Of a stretch of 64,000 bases of DNA, positions 25,046 to 33,251 are shown one piece after another. The position numbers and the translations under genes were made by a program. The first letter of the stretch is position 1. Each line of letters begins with the position of its first letter. The notes below the pieces were generated by a model, which saw only the letters and a list, made by a program, of their open reading frames with translations, did no database searches and had not been told where the DNA came from. Origin of the DNA: Nocardioides sp. Root140 (GTDB taxonomy: Bacteria; Actinomycetota; Actinomycetes; Propionibacteriales; Nocardioidaceae); contig NZ_LMFI01000016.1 in assembly GCF_001426745.1 (NCBI RefSeq), positions 1 to 64,000 on the forward strand, given 5' to 3'.

Positions 25046-25810
25046 TTGACCAACGACCCCGGCCTCACGACGCCCGGACCCCGCCGTACGGGTGCGCCTT
25101 TGATCACCCCAGTCAAGGTGCCGAAGCCGGCCGAGCTGTTCGCGGACATGCTGCGGGAGAAGATCTTCAGCGGCGAGTTCCCGACCGGCGAGGCGCTGCC
25201 TCCGGAGCGGACGCTGGTCGAGCAGAGCCAGCTGAGCCGCGCCACCGTGCGCGAGGCACTCGGCGTGCTCAAGCAGCAGGGCCTGCTGATCACCCGGCCC
25301 GGTCGCACCGGCGGCTCCATCGTCTCGAGGCCGACAACCAAGGACCTGGTCGGTTCCATCGACCTCTACGTCCAGGCACAGGGCTGGGATTCCGACACCC
25401 GGACCCTGGTCGAGACCCGGGAGGTCGTCGAGCCCTGGTGCGCCGCCATGGCCGCAGAGCGGCGCTCCGATTCCGAGCTCGACGAGATGCGACACCACAA
25501 CAGCGCAATGGAGGCTGACCTCGACCATGTCGAGCGCTACCTGGAGGCCAGCAGCGCCTGGCACGTGGCGGTGGCGACCGCGAGCCACAACCCCTTGCTG
25601 TCGGCCCTCATGCACGCCAGCCGACAGGCCATGATCACCGGAACACAGGCCAGCCGCTTCCACCGGCACGAGGCCCGCGAGCAGTCGTGGCAGGCCCACC
25701 TGGCCATCACGGAGGCGATTGCGGCGCAGGACGCGGCCCGCGCCCACGAGCTCATGGGCGGGCACGTCAGGCCCGGCGACGGGTCCGTGACGGACCTTCT
25801 CGGCGGGTGA
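25046..25810 (+). CDS. GntR-family regulator, FadR subfamily
   Basis: The 254-residue protein has an N-terminal winged helix (about 30-95; LPPERTLVEQSQLSRATVREAL...) and an all-helical C-terminal FCD-type effector domain with His/Asp/Arg residues typical of metal- and acid-binding FadR-like proteins. It is a paralogue of the GntR protein at 34454. It starts with TTG and has only a weak GAGAAG-like ribosome site; I saw no better start. It diverges from the 799-residue swivel gene, and the TGGTCCGACCA palindrome between them suggests it controls that gene and itself, and perhaps the P450 operon. It is followed four bases later by a convergent kinase gene. Confidence 0.88.
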   Translation: MTNDPGLTTPGPRRTGAPLITPVKVPKPAELFADMLREKIFSGEFPTGEALPPERTLVEQSQLSRATVREALGVLKQQGLLITRPGRTGGSIVSRPTTKDLVGSIDLYVQAQGWDSDTRTLVETREVVEPWCAAMAAERRSDSELDEMRHHNSAMEADLDHVERYLEASSAWHVAVATASHNPLLSALMHASRQAMITGTQASRFHRHEAREQSWQAHLAITEAIAAQDAARAHELMGGHVRPGDGSVTDLLGG

Positions 25811-25813
25811 ACC

Positions 25814-26878
25814 TCAGCCGAGGAACTCGTCGGCACCGAGGTCGAGCGCGATCCGCGCGCCGCGCCGCAGCAGGTCGCGGAAGACCTGGTCACCGCGTTC
25901 GGTCCGCTTGACGCTGCCGGTGGGGGGCACGAGCATCAACAGCGTCGCGAACGACGCCTCGCGATAGGCCCGCCACGCCTCGTCCTCATCGAACTCCACA
26001 CCACGCGCGAACAGGTCGGCGACATGGGTGCGTACGACGTCCCGCTCGACCTGCGCCCGGGTGTCCGGTGCGAGCGAGGTGGCCATGGCATAGGCCAGGT
26101 CGAACATCGGAGCTCCCCAACCGACCGTCTGCCAGTCGAGCACCACCACGCGGTCCGGACCGAACAGCATGTTGTCGATGCGGTAGTCGTGGTGCACCAG
26201 GCTGACCGGGCCGCCGACCCGTTCGGCCCAACCACCGGCGCCGGCGACGAAGCGGTCGATCTGCGCCCGCTCCTCGTCGTCGTACCCGTCGGCGAGGTAG
26301 TCCCTCGTCTTCGCCCAGGAGCCCTGCATCCGCTCCACGATCCCCGGGATGGGAACACCGAGGCGTCGGTGCAGCCACGGCGTCTCGGCCAGCCGGGCAC
26401 TCCCCCAGAACGGCGCCTGGAGTGCGGCCAGCTGGGCACGCATCTGCTCGAGGACGTCGAGTCCGACCGGCTCGAGCTGGTCGCGCGCCGACAGGGCGGA
26501 GAGGTCCTCGAGGAGCAGGGTGGGCGCGCCCGTGGAGGACTCGATCACGCCCAGTAGCGCCGGGACGTCGATGTCGCTCTCGCCGACGAACTCGAGATAG
26601 AAGCTTGCCTCCCGCTCATAGGCACCGAGGGAGGCAGCGGTGCGAGCCGCCGCCTCGTCGGTCGACGGCACCTTGGCCACCGCAGAGGCAGGGCCGGCAC
26701 CCTCCCGCCACTCGAGGGCGAGAAGGAGGGTATCGGCCATCAGGCCATTGCCGATGGGGCGCGCCTCGACCCGCCGAAGGACCGCCTGCGGCGCGGCCGC
26801 TCCGGAGGCGCGCATCGCCTCTGCGAGCTGGTCCGGGGCGATCCCGGCGGATTCCGTCAGGGCGGTTCCCGTCGTCAC
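25814..26878 (-). CDS. APH-type phosphotransferase (putative hydroxyacyl-CoA kinase)
   Basis: The 354-residue protein is a paralogue of the kinase at 14609. It has catalytic loop HHDYRIDN, Mg-binding DW in VVLDWQT, and conserved LLLEDLSAL and APFWGS segments. The GTG start is seven bases beyond the stop of the BadH-like SDR gene, so it is the last member of a thiolase, CoA-transferase, lyase, SDR, kinase operon. In known pathways such kinases phosphorylate a 4-hydroxyacyl-CoA so that an acyl-CoA-dehydrogenase-type enzyme can expel phosphate. That parallel is inferred from gene context. Confidence 0.82.
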   Translation of the reverse strand: MTTGTALTESAGIAPDQLAEAMRASGAAAPQAVLRRVEARPIGNGLMADTLLLALEWREGAGPASAVAKVPSTDEAAARTAASLGAYEREASFYLEFVGESDIDVPALLGVIESSTGAPTLLLEDLSALSARDQLEPVGLDVLEQMRAQLAALQAPFWGSARLAETPWLHRRLGVPIPGIVERMQGSWAKTRDYLADGYDDEERAQIDRFVAGAGGWAERVGGPVSLVHHDYRIDNMLFGPDRVVVLDWQTVGWGAPMFDLAYAMATSLAPDTRAQVERDVVRTHVADLFARGVEFDEDEAWRAYREASFATLLMLVPPTGSVKRTERGDQVFRDLLRRGARIALDLGADEFLG

Positions 26879-26885
26879 GACGTCC

Positions 26886-27647
26886 TCAGGCCATCGTCAG
26901 GCCACCGCTGACCGACAGCGTCTGGCCGGTGACGAAGCCGGCGCCGTCGGAGGCGAAGAACGAGACGGCAGGGCCGATGTCCTCGGGGGTGCCGAGTCGC
27001 TTCATCGGGACGGCGCCCGTCATCCCCGCGATCACCTTCTCTGCGTCGCCACCGCCCGCGCCGTCCGCAAACTTGCGCAGCGCCGGGGTGTCGGTCGGGC
27101 CGGGGCACACCGTGTTGGCGGTGACGCCCTTGCGGGCAACCTCGCGGGCCAGGGTCTTGGTGAAGGCGATGATTCCGCCCTTGGCGCCGGAGTAGACCGC
27201 CTCCATTGACGAGCCCACTCGGCCGGCGTCGGAGCCGATGTTGATGACGCGACCGAAGCCGCGCTCCATCATGCCGGGCACGACAGTGTGGATGACGCGC
27301 AGCGCACCCTTGTAGTTGATGTCGAGGATCTTGTCCCAGAACTCCTCGTCGGTCTTCACGAACGGCATGAAGTCGTCCCAGCCGGCGTTGTTGACCACAA
27401 CCTCGATCGGGCCGAGCTCGGCCTCGACCGTGGCCACCGCGGCCTTCACCGAGTCCAGCGAGGTCACGTTGATCTCGACGGCGATCGCCTCACCACCGGC
27501 GGCGGAGATCTCCTTGGCGGTCTCCTCCGCGACCGGCAGGTTCATGTCGGCGACGACGACCCGGAAGCCGTCCCGTCCGAGGGTGGTGGCGATGCCCTTG
27601 CCGATTCCCTGGGCACCTCCGGTGACCAGTGCGACGCGGTTGCTCAT
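26886..27647 (-). CDS. SDR dehydrogenase resembling 2-hydroxycyclohexanecarboxyl-CoA dehydrogenase (BadH)
   Basis: The 253-residue SDR has TGGAQGIGKG (NAD loop), NNAGWDDFMPF, a SDAGRVGSSMEAVYSGAKGG segment with catalytic Ser, Tyr and Lys, CPGPTDT and a closing SVSGGLTM. The NNAGWD.F.PF, SDA.RVGSS and SVSGGLTM signatures are those I recall from BadH of cyclohexanecarboxylate degradation. It probably oxidises a beta-hydroxyacyl-CoA to the ketone. AAGGAGAG precedes the ATG. The downstream APH gene follows after seven bases. Confidence 0.85.
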   Translation of the reverse strand: MSNRVALVTGGAQGIGKGIATTLGRDGFRVVVADMNLPVAEETAKEISAAGGEAIAVEINVTSLDSVKAAVATVEAELGPIEVVVNNAGWDDFMPFVKTDEEFWDKILDINYKGALRVIHTVVPGMMERGFGRVINIGSDAGRVGSSMEAVYSGAKGGIIAFTKTLAREVARKGVTANTVCPGPTDTPALRKFADGAGGGDAEKVIAGMTGAVPMKRLGTPEDIGPAVSFFASDGAGFVTGQTLSVSGGLTMA

Positions 27648-27689
27648 GTCTCTCCTTGGGTTGCTGCGGTGATTGTCAGAGGGTGGGGA

Positions 27690-28652
27690 TCAGACGGCCT
27701 GGGACCAGAGGACCGGTCCCGCGATGATCGAGTGGCTGGTCAGCTTGCGGCCGAGGACCGACTGGGCCTCGCGTGCTGATTCGATGATGCGCCCGAGGTC
27801 GAGGCCGGTGTCGACGCCCATCTCGTGGAACATCGAGACGAGGTCCTCGGTGGCGATGTTGCCGGTCGAACCGGCCGGCACCGGGCAACCGCCGAGCTCG
27901 CCGAAGCTGGACTCGAAACTGGTGCAGCCGGCCTCGAGTGCGGCGTACGCGTTGGCCAGGCCCTGGCCGCGGGTGTTGTGGAAGTGCGCGGTCACCTCGA
28001 TGCCGGGAAGTCGCTGCACGGCCGCGGCGAAGAAGCGCGAGGAGTACGCCGGGTTGCACATGCCGGTCGTGTCGCCGAAGCCGATCTCGGTGGCGCCCGC
28101 CTCGGCGAACTGCTCGGCCAGGTCGAGCACGCGGTCCATCTCGACCTTGCCCTCGAAGGGGCAGCCGAACGAGGTGGCGATCACGGCACAGAACTTGAGG
28201 TCCTCGGCGACGATGCGCGGTCCCATCACCGCCACGTCGGCCATCGTCTCCTCGACGGTGCGGTTGATGTTGCGCTTGTTGTGGGTCTGGCTGGCGCTGA
28301 CGAACAGCGTCGCGTCCTCGAAGTACGCCCGCTCCTTGAGCGCGTTGTCGAGCCCCTTGCTGTTGGGGATCAGGACCATGCGCTCGACGTCGGCGGGTAC
28401 GTCGATCCGGTGCAGCACCTCGACCCCGTCGGAGAGCTGCGGGATCACGTCGGGCCGGACGAAGCTGGCCACCTCGATCCGCTTGAAGCCGGCCCGGCCC
28501 AGCGAGTTGATCAGCCGCACCTTGTCGTCGGTGGAGATCGTCTCGGGTTCGTTCTGGAACCCGTCGCGCGGACCGACCTCGCGAACGTGGACCCGGCGGG
28601 TCTCCTGGTCGGTGCTGTTCGGGAACCCGGTGTTGGTCAGGTCTTGGGTCAT
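27690..28652 (-). CDS. HMG-CoA lyase-like enzyme (DRE-TIM metallolyase)
   Basis: The 320-residue TIM-barrel enzyme has the DRE-TIM start REVGPRDGFQNE (about 24-35), HFHNTRGQG with metal-binding His residues, and the flexible-loop motif GELGGCPVPAG with the conserved Cys of HMG-CoA lyase. It cleaves a 3-hydroxy-3-methylglutaryl-CoA-like ester by retro-aldol reaction, giving acetyl-CoA or its analogue and a keto acid. The stop of the CoA-transferase gene is only three bases before its start. In this operon it would handle a beta-branched intermediate that ordinary beta-oxidation cannot. Confidence 0.88.
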   Translation of the reverse strand: MTQDLTNTGFPNSTDQETRRVHVREVGPRDGFQNEPETISTDDKVRLINSLGRAGFKRIEVASFVRPDVIPQLSDGVEVLHRIDVPADVERMVLIPNSKGLDNALKERAYFEDATLFVSASQTHNKRNINRTVEETMADVAVMGPRIVAEDLKFCAVIATSFGCPFEGKVEMDRVLDLAEQFAEAGATEIGFGDTTGMCNPAYSSRFFAAAVQRLPGIEVTAHFHNTRGQGLANAYAALEAGCTSFESSFGELGGCPVPAGSTGNIATEDLVSMFHEMGVDTGLDLGRIIESAREAQSVLGRKLTSHSIIAGPVLWSQAV

Positions 28653-28655
28653 GGC

Positions 28656-29900
28656 TCAGTACTCCTGGTCTGCGAGGGCCCGTTCGAGCTCCTCGCGGTG
28701 TTCTGGCGCGGCCACCTCGATCAGGCGCAGCGCTCGTTCGGCCACCGTGCAGCCGGTGAGCATGGCGACTCCGTGCTCGGTGACGACGGCGTCGACGTCT
28801 ACGCGCGACGTGGTGACGACGCCGCCGTGGAGCGAGGGGACGATCGTGGACTGCCGCTGCTCCCCCGACCCGTTGGTCGAGCGGAGCGCGATGATGGAGC
28901 GGGACCCGGTGAGGGCGGCCGCGCGACTGAAGTCGACCTGTCCGCCGACGGCCCCGATGTGCACCCCGCGGGCGAGCTCGGCCCCGACCTGGCCGAGCAG
29001 GTCCACCTCGATGGCCGAGTTGATGGAGACCAGCGACCGGAGCTGGGACAGCACTCCCGGCGCGTGCGTGTAACTCGCCGGCCGGAACTCGACCGGGAAC
29101 TCATGCAACCGGTCGTAGTAGTCGCGGGTGCCGAATGCGGCGCCGGTGATCACCAGGCCCGCGTCGATCTCCTTGCGGGCACCGGTGATCACGCCCTTCT
29201 CCACGAGGGTGAACACGCCGTCGGCGGTCATCCCGCTGTGGAAGCCGAGGTCGGCGTGACCGGCCAGGGCGTCGAGGACCGCCTCGGGCAGTGATCCCAC
29301 GCCGATCTGGATCGTGTCGCCGTCGTCGATGATCGAGGCGACGTTCTTGGCGATGCCGAGCTCGACCTCGTCGGGTTCGCGCTTCGGCGACTCGACCAGG
29401 GGACGGTCGGTCTCGATGATCGCGGCGAACGCGGAGAGCGGCAGCTTCGGCCCACCGACGGTGGCGGGCATCTGCTGGTTGATCTCGGCGATCAGTGTGC
29501 GGGTGTGCGGGATCGCGTCGGCGACGTACTCGACTCCGATGCCCAGCGTCACGAGGCCGTCGCTGTCGGGCGGCGAGACCTGCATCAACCCCACGTCACA
29601 GGGAAGCTGGCCCTTGGCGAACATCCTCGGCAGCGCTGAGTAGTGACAGGGCACGACGTCGAGCAGGCCGTTGCGGCTGAGCCGACGGAGCTGGCCCAGT
29701 CCCCCGTAGGAGATGACGGTGAGCAGCTCGGGCAGGTCACCCGAGAGGCGCGCGTTCCAGGTGAGGCCCGAGAACGCCCGGATCGGGCCGACCTCGTCGA
29801 CCGCGTCGAGCACCTGGTTGACCAGCTGCTCGGGCTCAGCGCTTCCCTGTCCCCACCAGACCCCGTCCCCGGGGTGCAGGAAGGCTCCGACGTCGAGCAT
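28656..29900 (-). CDS. Acetyl-CoA hydrolase/CoA-transferase family protein
   Basis: The 414-residue protein is of the 4-hydroxybutyrate CoA-transferase / acetyl-CoA hydrolase family. It has GVGSLPEAVLDAL near the middle, the catalytic-Glu motif SINSAIEVDLLGQVGAE and a C-terminal GVAMLTG and RALRLIEVA. It moves CoA between carboxylic acids. The ATG at 29900 was chosen because it follows the thiolase stop by 11 bases with a GAGGG ribosome site; upstream in-frame codons would overlap the thiolase. It lies between the thiolase and lyase genes, suggesting it activates or salvages the short acid released by chain cleavage. Confidence 0.87.
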   Translation of the reverse strand: MLDVGAFLHPGDGVWWGQGSAEPEQLVNQVLDAVDEVGPIRAFSGLTWNARLSGDLPELLTVISYGGLGQLRRLSRNGLLDVVPCHYSALPRMFAKGQLPCDVGLMQVSPPDSDGLVTLGIGVEYVADAIPHTRTLIAEINQQMPATVGGPKLPLSAFAAIIETDRPLVESPKREPDEVELGIAKNVASIIDDGDTIQIGVGSLPEAVLDALAGHADLGFHSGMTADGVFTLVEKGVITGARKEIDAGLVITGAAFGTRDYYDRLHEFPVEFRPASYTHAPGVLSQLRSLVSINSAIEVDLLGQVGAELARGVHIGAVGGQVDFSRAAALTGSRSIIALRSTNGSGEQRQSTIVPSLHGGVVTTSRVDVDAVVTEHGVAMLTGCTVAERALRLIEVAAPEHREELERALADQEY

Positions 29901-29911
29901 GGCCGTCGCCC

Positions 29912-31090
29912 TCAGACCCGCTGGACGAGGGTCGCCGTGCCGAGTCCGCCACCGCAGCACATGGTGACCAGGCCGATCTCGACGTCGCGCCGCTCCATCT
30001 CCGCGAGGAGCGTGGCGAAGAGCCGGGAACCCGAGGCGCCGACGGGGTGGCCGAGGGCGATGGCTCCGCCGTTGACGTTGACCCGGTCCATGTCCGGCTT
30101 CAGCTCGCGCTCCCAGGCGAGTACGACGGGGCTGAACGCCTCGTTGATCTCGACGAGGTCGATGTCGCCCATCGCCATCGCGTTGCGCTCGAGCAGCTTG
30201 CGGGTGGCCGGGATCGGGCCGGTGAGCATGAGGGCCGGGTCGACGCCGACGGTGGTCTGGTCGAGGACCCGGGCCCGCTTGGTGAACCCGTGGCGCTGCA
30301 CGGCCTCGTCGGAGGCGAGCAGGAGGCCGGCAGCCCCGTCGGTCAACGGCGACGAGCTGCCCGCGGTGACCTTGCCGCCGTCAGGGCGGAAGATCGTCTT
30401 CAGCCCGGCCAGCGACTCCACGCTGGTGCCCGGCCGTACCGACTGGTCGCCGGTGCGGGTCTCGCCATCCAGCTGCATCGGGATGATCTCGCGCGCGAAG
30501 CGTCCGGCCTCGTGGGCTGCGGCAGCCAGCGCGTGGGAGCGCACCGCGAACTCGTCGATTTCCTGGCGGGAGATGTCCCACTGGTCGGCGATCCGTTCGG
30601 CGGCCTCGCCCATCGACGGGAAGTCGTAGAGCTCGCGCAGCTCGGCGGGCCACGCGGCGCCGTACAGCTCCTCGATCCGGGCGACCGCGTCCATCGGGAT
30701 GCGGCCCATGTTCTCGACGCCCCCGGCGAGCACGACGTCGTGGGTGCCCGAGGCGATCAGGGCGGCGGCCATCTCCACGGCGGTCTGCGCCGACCCGCAC
30801 CGTCGGTCCAGCACGGTTGCCGGGATCTCGGCCGGGTAGCCGGCCTGCAGCCAGGCGTTGCGGGCCACGTTGCGAGACTGCTCCCCGAAGGGAGCGGTGC
30901 AGCCGACCACGAGGTCCTCGACCTGGTCGGCGGGCACGCCGGTTGCCTCCAGCAGCGCGGTGTAGACCGCACCCAGCATCACGTTGGGGTGGGTGTCGCG
31001 GAACCAGCCCTTGTCGGGGTGGGCCTTGCCCATCGGCGTACGAAGCGCCTCGACGATCCAGGCGTCGCGCCCGGTGCCTGCGAAGCTCAT
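29912..31090 (-). CDS. Thiolase (acetyl-CoA acyltransferase family)
   Basis: The 392-residue degradative-type thiolase has nucleophile C98 in DRRCGSAQTAV, NEAF, the base His in IALGHPVGASG and the second Cys in MCCGGGLGTA. It releases acetyl-CoA from a beta-ketoacyl-CoA. The DRRCGS context is seen in FadA5/FadA6-like thiolases for cyclic or branched substrates. It is the first gene of a leftward operon (thiolase, CoA-transferase, lyase, BadH-like SDR, kinase), preceded by a 158-bp gap with inverted repeats. Confidence 0.9.
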   Translation of the reverse strand: MSFAGTGRDAWIVEALRTPMGKAHPDKGWFRDTHPNVMLGAVYTALLEATGVPADQVEDLVVGCTAPFGEQSRNVARNAWLQAGYPAEIPATVLDRRCGSAQTAVEMAAALIASGTHDVVLAGGVENMGRIPMDAVARIEELYGAAWPAELRELYDFPSMGEAAERIADQWDISRQEIDEFAVRSHALAAAAHEAGRFAREIIPMQLDGETRTGDQSVRPGTSVESLAGLKTIFRPDGGKVTAGSSSPLTDGAAGLLLASDEAVQRHGFTKRARVLDQTTVGVDPALMLTGPIPATRKLLERNAMAMGDIDLVEINEAFSPVVLAWERELKPDMDRVNVNGGAIALGHPVGASGSRLFATLLAEMERRDVEIGLVTMCCGGGLGTATLVQRV

Positions 31091-31248
31091 AAGTCATGCC
31101 TCCTTGGAGCTGGTCGTGGCGAGCGACGTTCGCCGGAGTGCCTGGCAAGGCGGAAGAGGGAGACGGGACGGAGTCCCGGCGACTGATGAGAACGCAGTCC
31201 AGGTGCCCGGCGAACGCCGCGCAGCAGGCCAGAGCCGAGGAGTCATGG
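31091..31248. other. Intergenic leader with nested inverted repeats
   Basis: CGTTCGCCGG (31127-31136) is complementary to CCGGCGAACG (31207-31216), 70 bases apart, and a small hairpin GGGAC-GGA-GTCCC (31165-31177) lies between them. The region precedes the thiolase operon and follows the SDR gene on the same strand. It could be a structured leader, an attenuator or a fossil repeat. I do not recognise a known riboswitch and see no GntR-type palindrome here. Confidence 0.4.
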
Positions 31249-31998
31249 CTAGATCACCGTCCCGCCGTCGACGGGGAGCACCTGGCCGGTGATGTATCCC
31301 GCGGCGTCGGAGGCGAAGAAGACGAACGCCCCGGCGATCTCGTCGGGGGTGGCCCAGCGAGCGAGCGGAATCCGGGCCAGGGTCATCGCCGCGAGCTTCT
31401 CGTTGGACCGGATGTTCTCGGTCATCGCGGTCGCGGCCAGCGGGGCCAGCGCGTTGACGGTGATGCTGCGCTTCGCGAGCTCCTTTGCCAGGGACTTGGT
31501 GATCCCGATGATCGCGGACTTCGCGGCGCTGTAGTTGACCTGTCCGATGGTGCCGACCAGCCCGGCCGCGGACGTGACGTTGATGATGCGGCCGGTGCCG
31601 TCCTCGGCCAGCAACGGCGCGGCGGCCTGGCTGACGGTGAACGCGCCACCGACGTGGACGTCGAGCACGAAGCGGAACTGCTCCGGTGTCATCTTGTGGA
31701 ACATCGCGGGAGAGATGGCCCCGGCGTTGTTGAGCAGGATGTGGAGGACGCCGTCGGTCAGCGCTGCGGCGCGACGGGCGGCCTCGGCTGCCGCTTCCGC
31801 GTCACGTACGTCGAGGGCGAACGACTCGGCCCGGCCACCGGACTCGGTGATCTCCTTGGCCACGGCCTCGGCCGCGGACCCGTCGAGGTCGGTCACCAGG
31901 ACGGCGGCGCCGGCGGCGGCGTACGCCCGGGCGACTGCGGCACCGATGCCGTTGCCGGCTCCGGTGAGCAGTGCGGAGCGTCCTTGCAGTGAGAACAT
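31249..31998 (-). CDS. SDR-family oxidoreductase (3-hydroxyacyl-CoA dehydrogenase-like)
   Basis: The 249-residue SDR has TGAGNGIGAA, NNAGA, TSAAGLVGTIGQVNYSAAK with Ser, Tyr and Lys in place, and a closing PVDGG. It most resembles FabG/HSD17B-like hydroxyacyl reductases. Its ATG overlaps the stop of the acyl-CoA dehydrogenase gene by one base (TGATG), so the two are co-translated. It probably oxidises the hydroxyacyl-CoA formed after the dehydrogenase and hydratase steps. Confidence 0.86.
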   Translation of the reverse strand: MFSLQGRSALLTGAGNGIGAAVARAYAAAGAAVLVTDLDGSAAEAVAKEITESGGRAESFALDVRDAEAAAEAARRAAALTDGVLHILLNNAGAISPAMFHKMTPEQFRFVLDVHVGGAFTVSQAAAPLLAEDGTGRIINVTSAAGLVGTIGQVNYSAAKSAIIGITKSLAKELAKRSITVNALAPLAATAMTENIRSNEKLAAMTLARIPLARWATPDEIAGAFVFFASDAAGYITGQVLPVDGGTVI

Positions 31999-33164
31999 CA
32001 GTAGCTCCTCGGCAGGCCCAGCACGTGGGACCCCAGGTAGTTGAGAACCATCTCCTGACTCAGGGGGGCGATCTTGGTCAAGCGTGCCTCCCGGAAGTAG
32101 CGCGCGACGTGGTACTCCTCGGAGTAGCCCATGCCTCCGTGGGTCTGCAGGGCCCGGTCGGCGGCCTGGAAGCCGGCATCTGCGCAGAGGTACTTGGCCG
32201 TGTTGGCCTCACGGCCGCAGGGCAGGCCCTTGTCGTACATCCAGGTGGCCTTGCGCAGGATCAGCTCGGCGGCGTCGAGGCGCGCGAGCGAGTCGGCGAG
32301 CGGGAACTGGATGCCCTGGTTCATCCCGATCGGACGGCCGAAGACCTCCCGCTCGTTGCCGTAGCGCACGGCACGCTTGAGCGCCGCACGGCCGATGCCA
32401 AGAGCCTCGGCGGCGACCAGGCAGCGCTCGGGGTTGAGCCCGTCGAGGATGTACTTGAACCCCTGGCCCTCCTCGCCGATGCGGTGCTCCTCGGGGATCC
32501 GAAGGTCGTCGATGAAGAGCTCGTTGGAGGTGACCGCGTTGCGGCCCATCTTGCGGATCGGCCGGATGTCGACGTGGGCGCGGTCGAGGTCGGTGAAGAA
32601 GAGGGTGAGCCCGTCGGTCTTCTTCGGGGAGTCCTCGTACTTCGCGGACCGGGTCAGCAGCAGGATCTTCTCCGACTCCATCGCCTTGGAGATCCAGACC
32701 TTCTTCCCGTTGACCACGTAGTCGGAGCCGTCGCGCTTGGCGAAGGTGGTGATCCGCGTCGTGTCGAGGCCGGCGCCCGGCTCGGTGACGCCGAAGCAGA
32801 CGTGCAGGTCGCCGTTGACGATGCGCGGGAGGTTCTCCTTCTTCATCTCCTCCGAGCCGTGCACGATCACCGGGTGCATGCCGAAGATCGACAGGTGCAT
32901 GGAGCTGGCGCCGTTCATTCCGGCGCCGGAGGCGGCGACTTCCTCGAGGAGCAGCGAGGCCTCGGTGATGCCGAAGCCGTGGCCGCCGTACTCCTCAGGG
33001 GTGGTGATGCCGAGCCAGCCGCCGTCCGCGAAGGCCTGGTAGAACTCGGACGGGAACTCGTGCGCCTCGTCCTTCTCCATCCAGTACTGGTCGTCGAACT
33101 TGGCGGAGAGCTCGGCGACCGCCTTGCGGATCGTCTGCTGGTCCTCGGAGAGCTCGAAATCCAC
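31998..33164 (-). CDS. Acyl-CoA dehydrogenase
   Basis: The 388-residue flavoprotein has CFGVTEPGAGLDTT (FAD loop), the GKKVWISKAMES segment, FGRPIGMNQGIQFPLAD and THGGMGYSEEYHV. The C-terminal tail KIAPLSQEMVLNYLG does not show the usual YEGTSEIQ, so the catalytic base is displaced or elsewhere. The start is GTG at 33164 with AAGGACG. It is followed by an overlapping SDR gene and preceded, after 87 bp, by the gene of a smaller acyl-CoA dehydrogenase; a GGTAAGACC site lies between. The two may form a heteromeric enzyme. Confidence 0.9.
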   Translation of the reverse strand: MDFELSEDQQTIRKAVAELSAKFDDQYWMEKDEAHEFPSEFYQAFADGGWLGITTPEEYGGHGFGITEASLLLEEVAASGAGMNGASSMHLSIFGMHPVIVHGSEEMKKENLPRIVNGDLHVCFGVTEPGAGLDTTRITTFAKRDGSDYVVNGKKVWISKAMESEKILLLTRSAKYEDSPKKTDGLTLFFTDLDRAHVDIRPIRKMGRNAVTSNELFIDDLRIPEEHRIGEEGQGFKYILDGLNPERCLVAAEALGIGRAALKRAVRYGNEREVFGRPIGMNQGIQFPLADSLARLDAAELILRKATWMYDKGLPCGREANTAKYLCADAGFQAADRALQTHGGMGYSEEYHVARYFREARLTKIAPLSQEMVLNYLGSHVLGLPRSY

Positions 33165-33237
33165 GGTGCCCGTCCTTGGTCTCGTCGGTGCGGCCCGAGA
33201 TGTTCCCGAACCAACTAATGGAGTGACTATAACAAAA

Positions 33238-33246
33238 GGTAAGACC
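33238..33246. promoter_or_regulatory. Putative GntR-type operator (GGTA variant)
   Basis: GGTAAGACC lies in an AT-rich 87-bp gap, 74 bp upstream of the acyl-CoA dehydrogenase start at 33164. It shares the GGTA-N-GACC variant with the site at 34409, so both may belong to the GntR protein encoded at 34454. Confidence 0.45.
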
Positions 33247-33251
33247 AAAAA

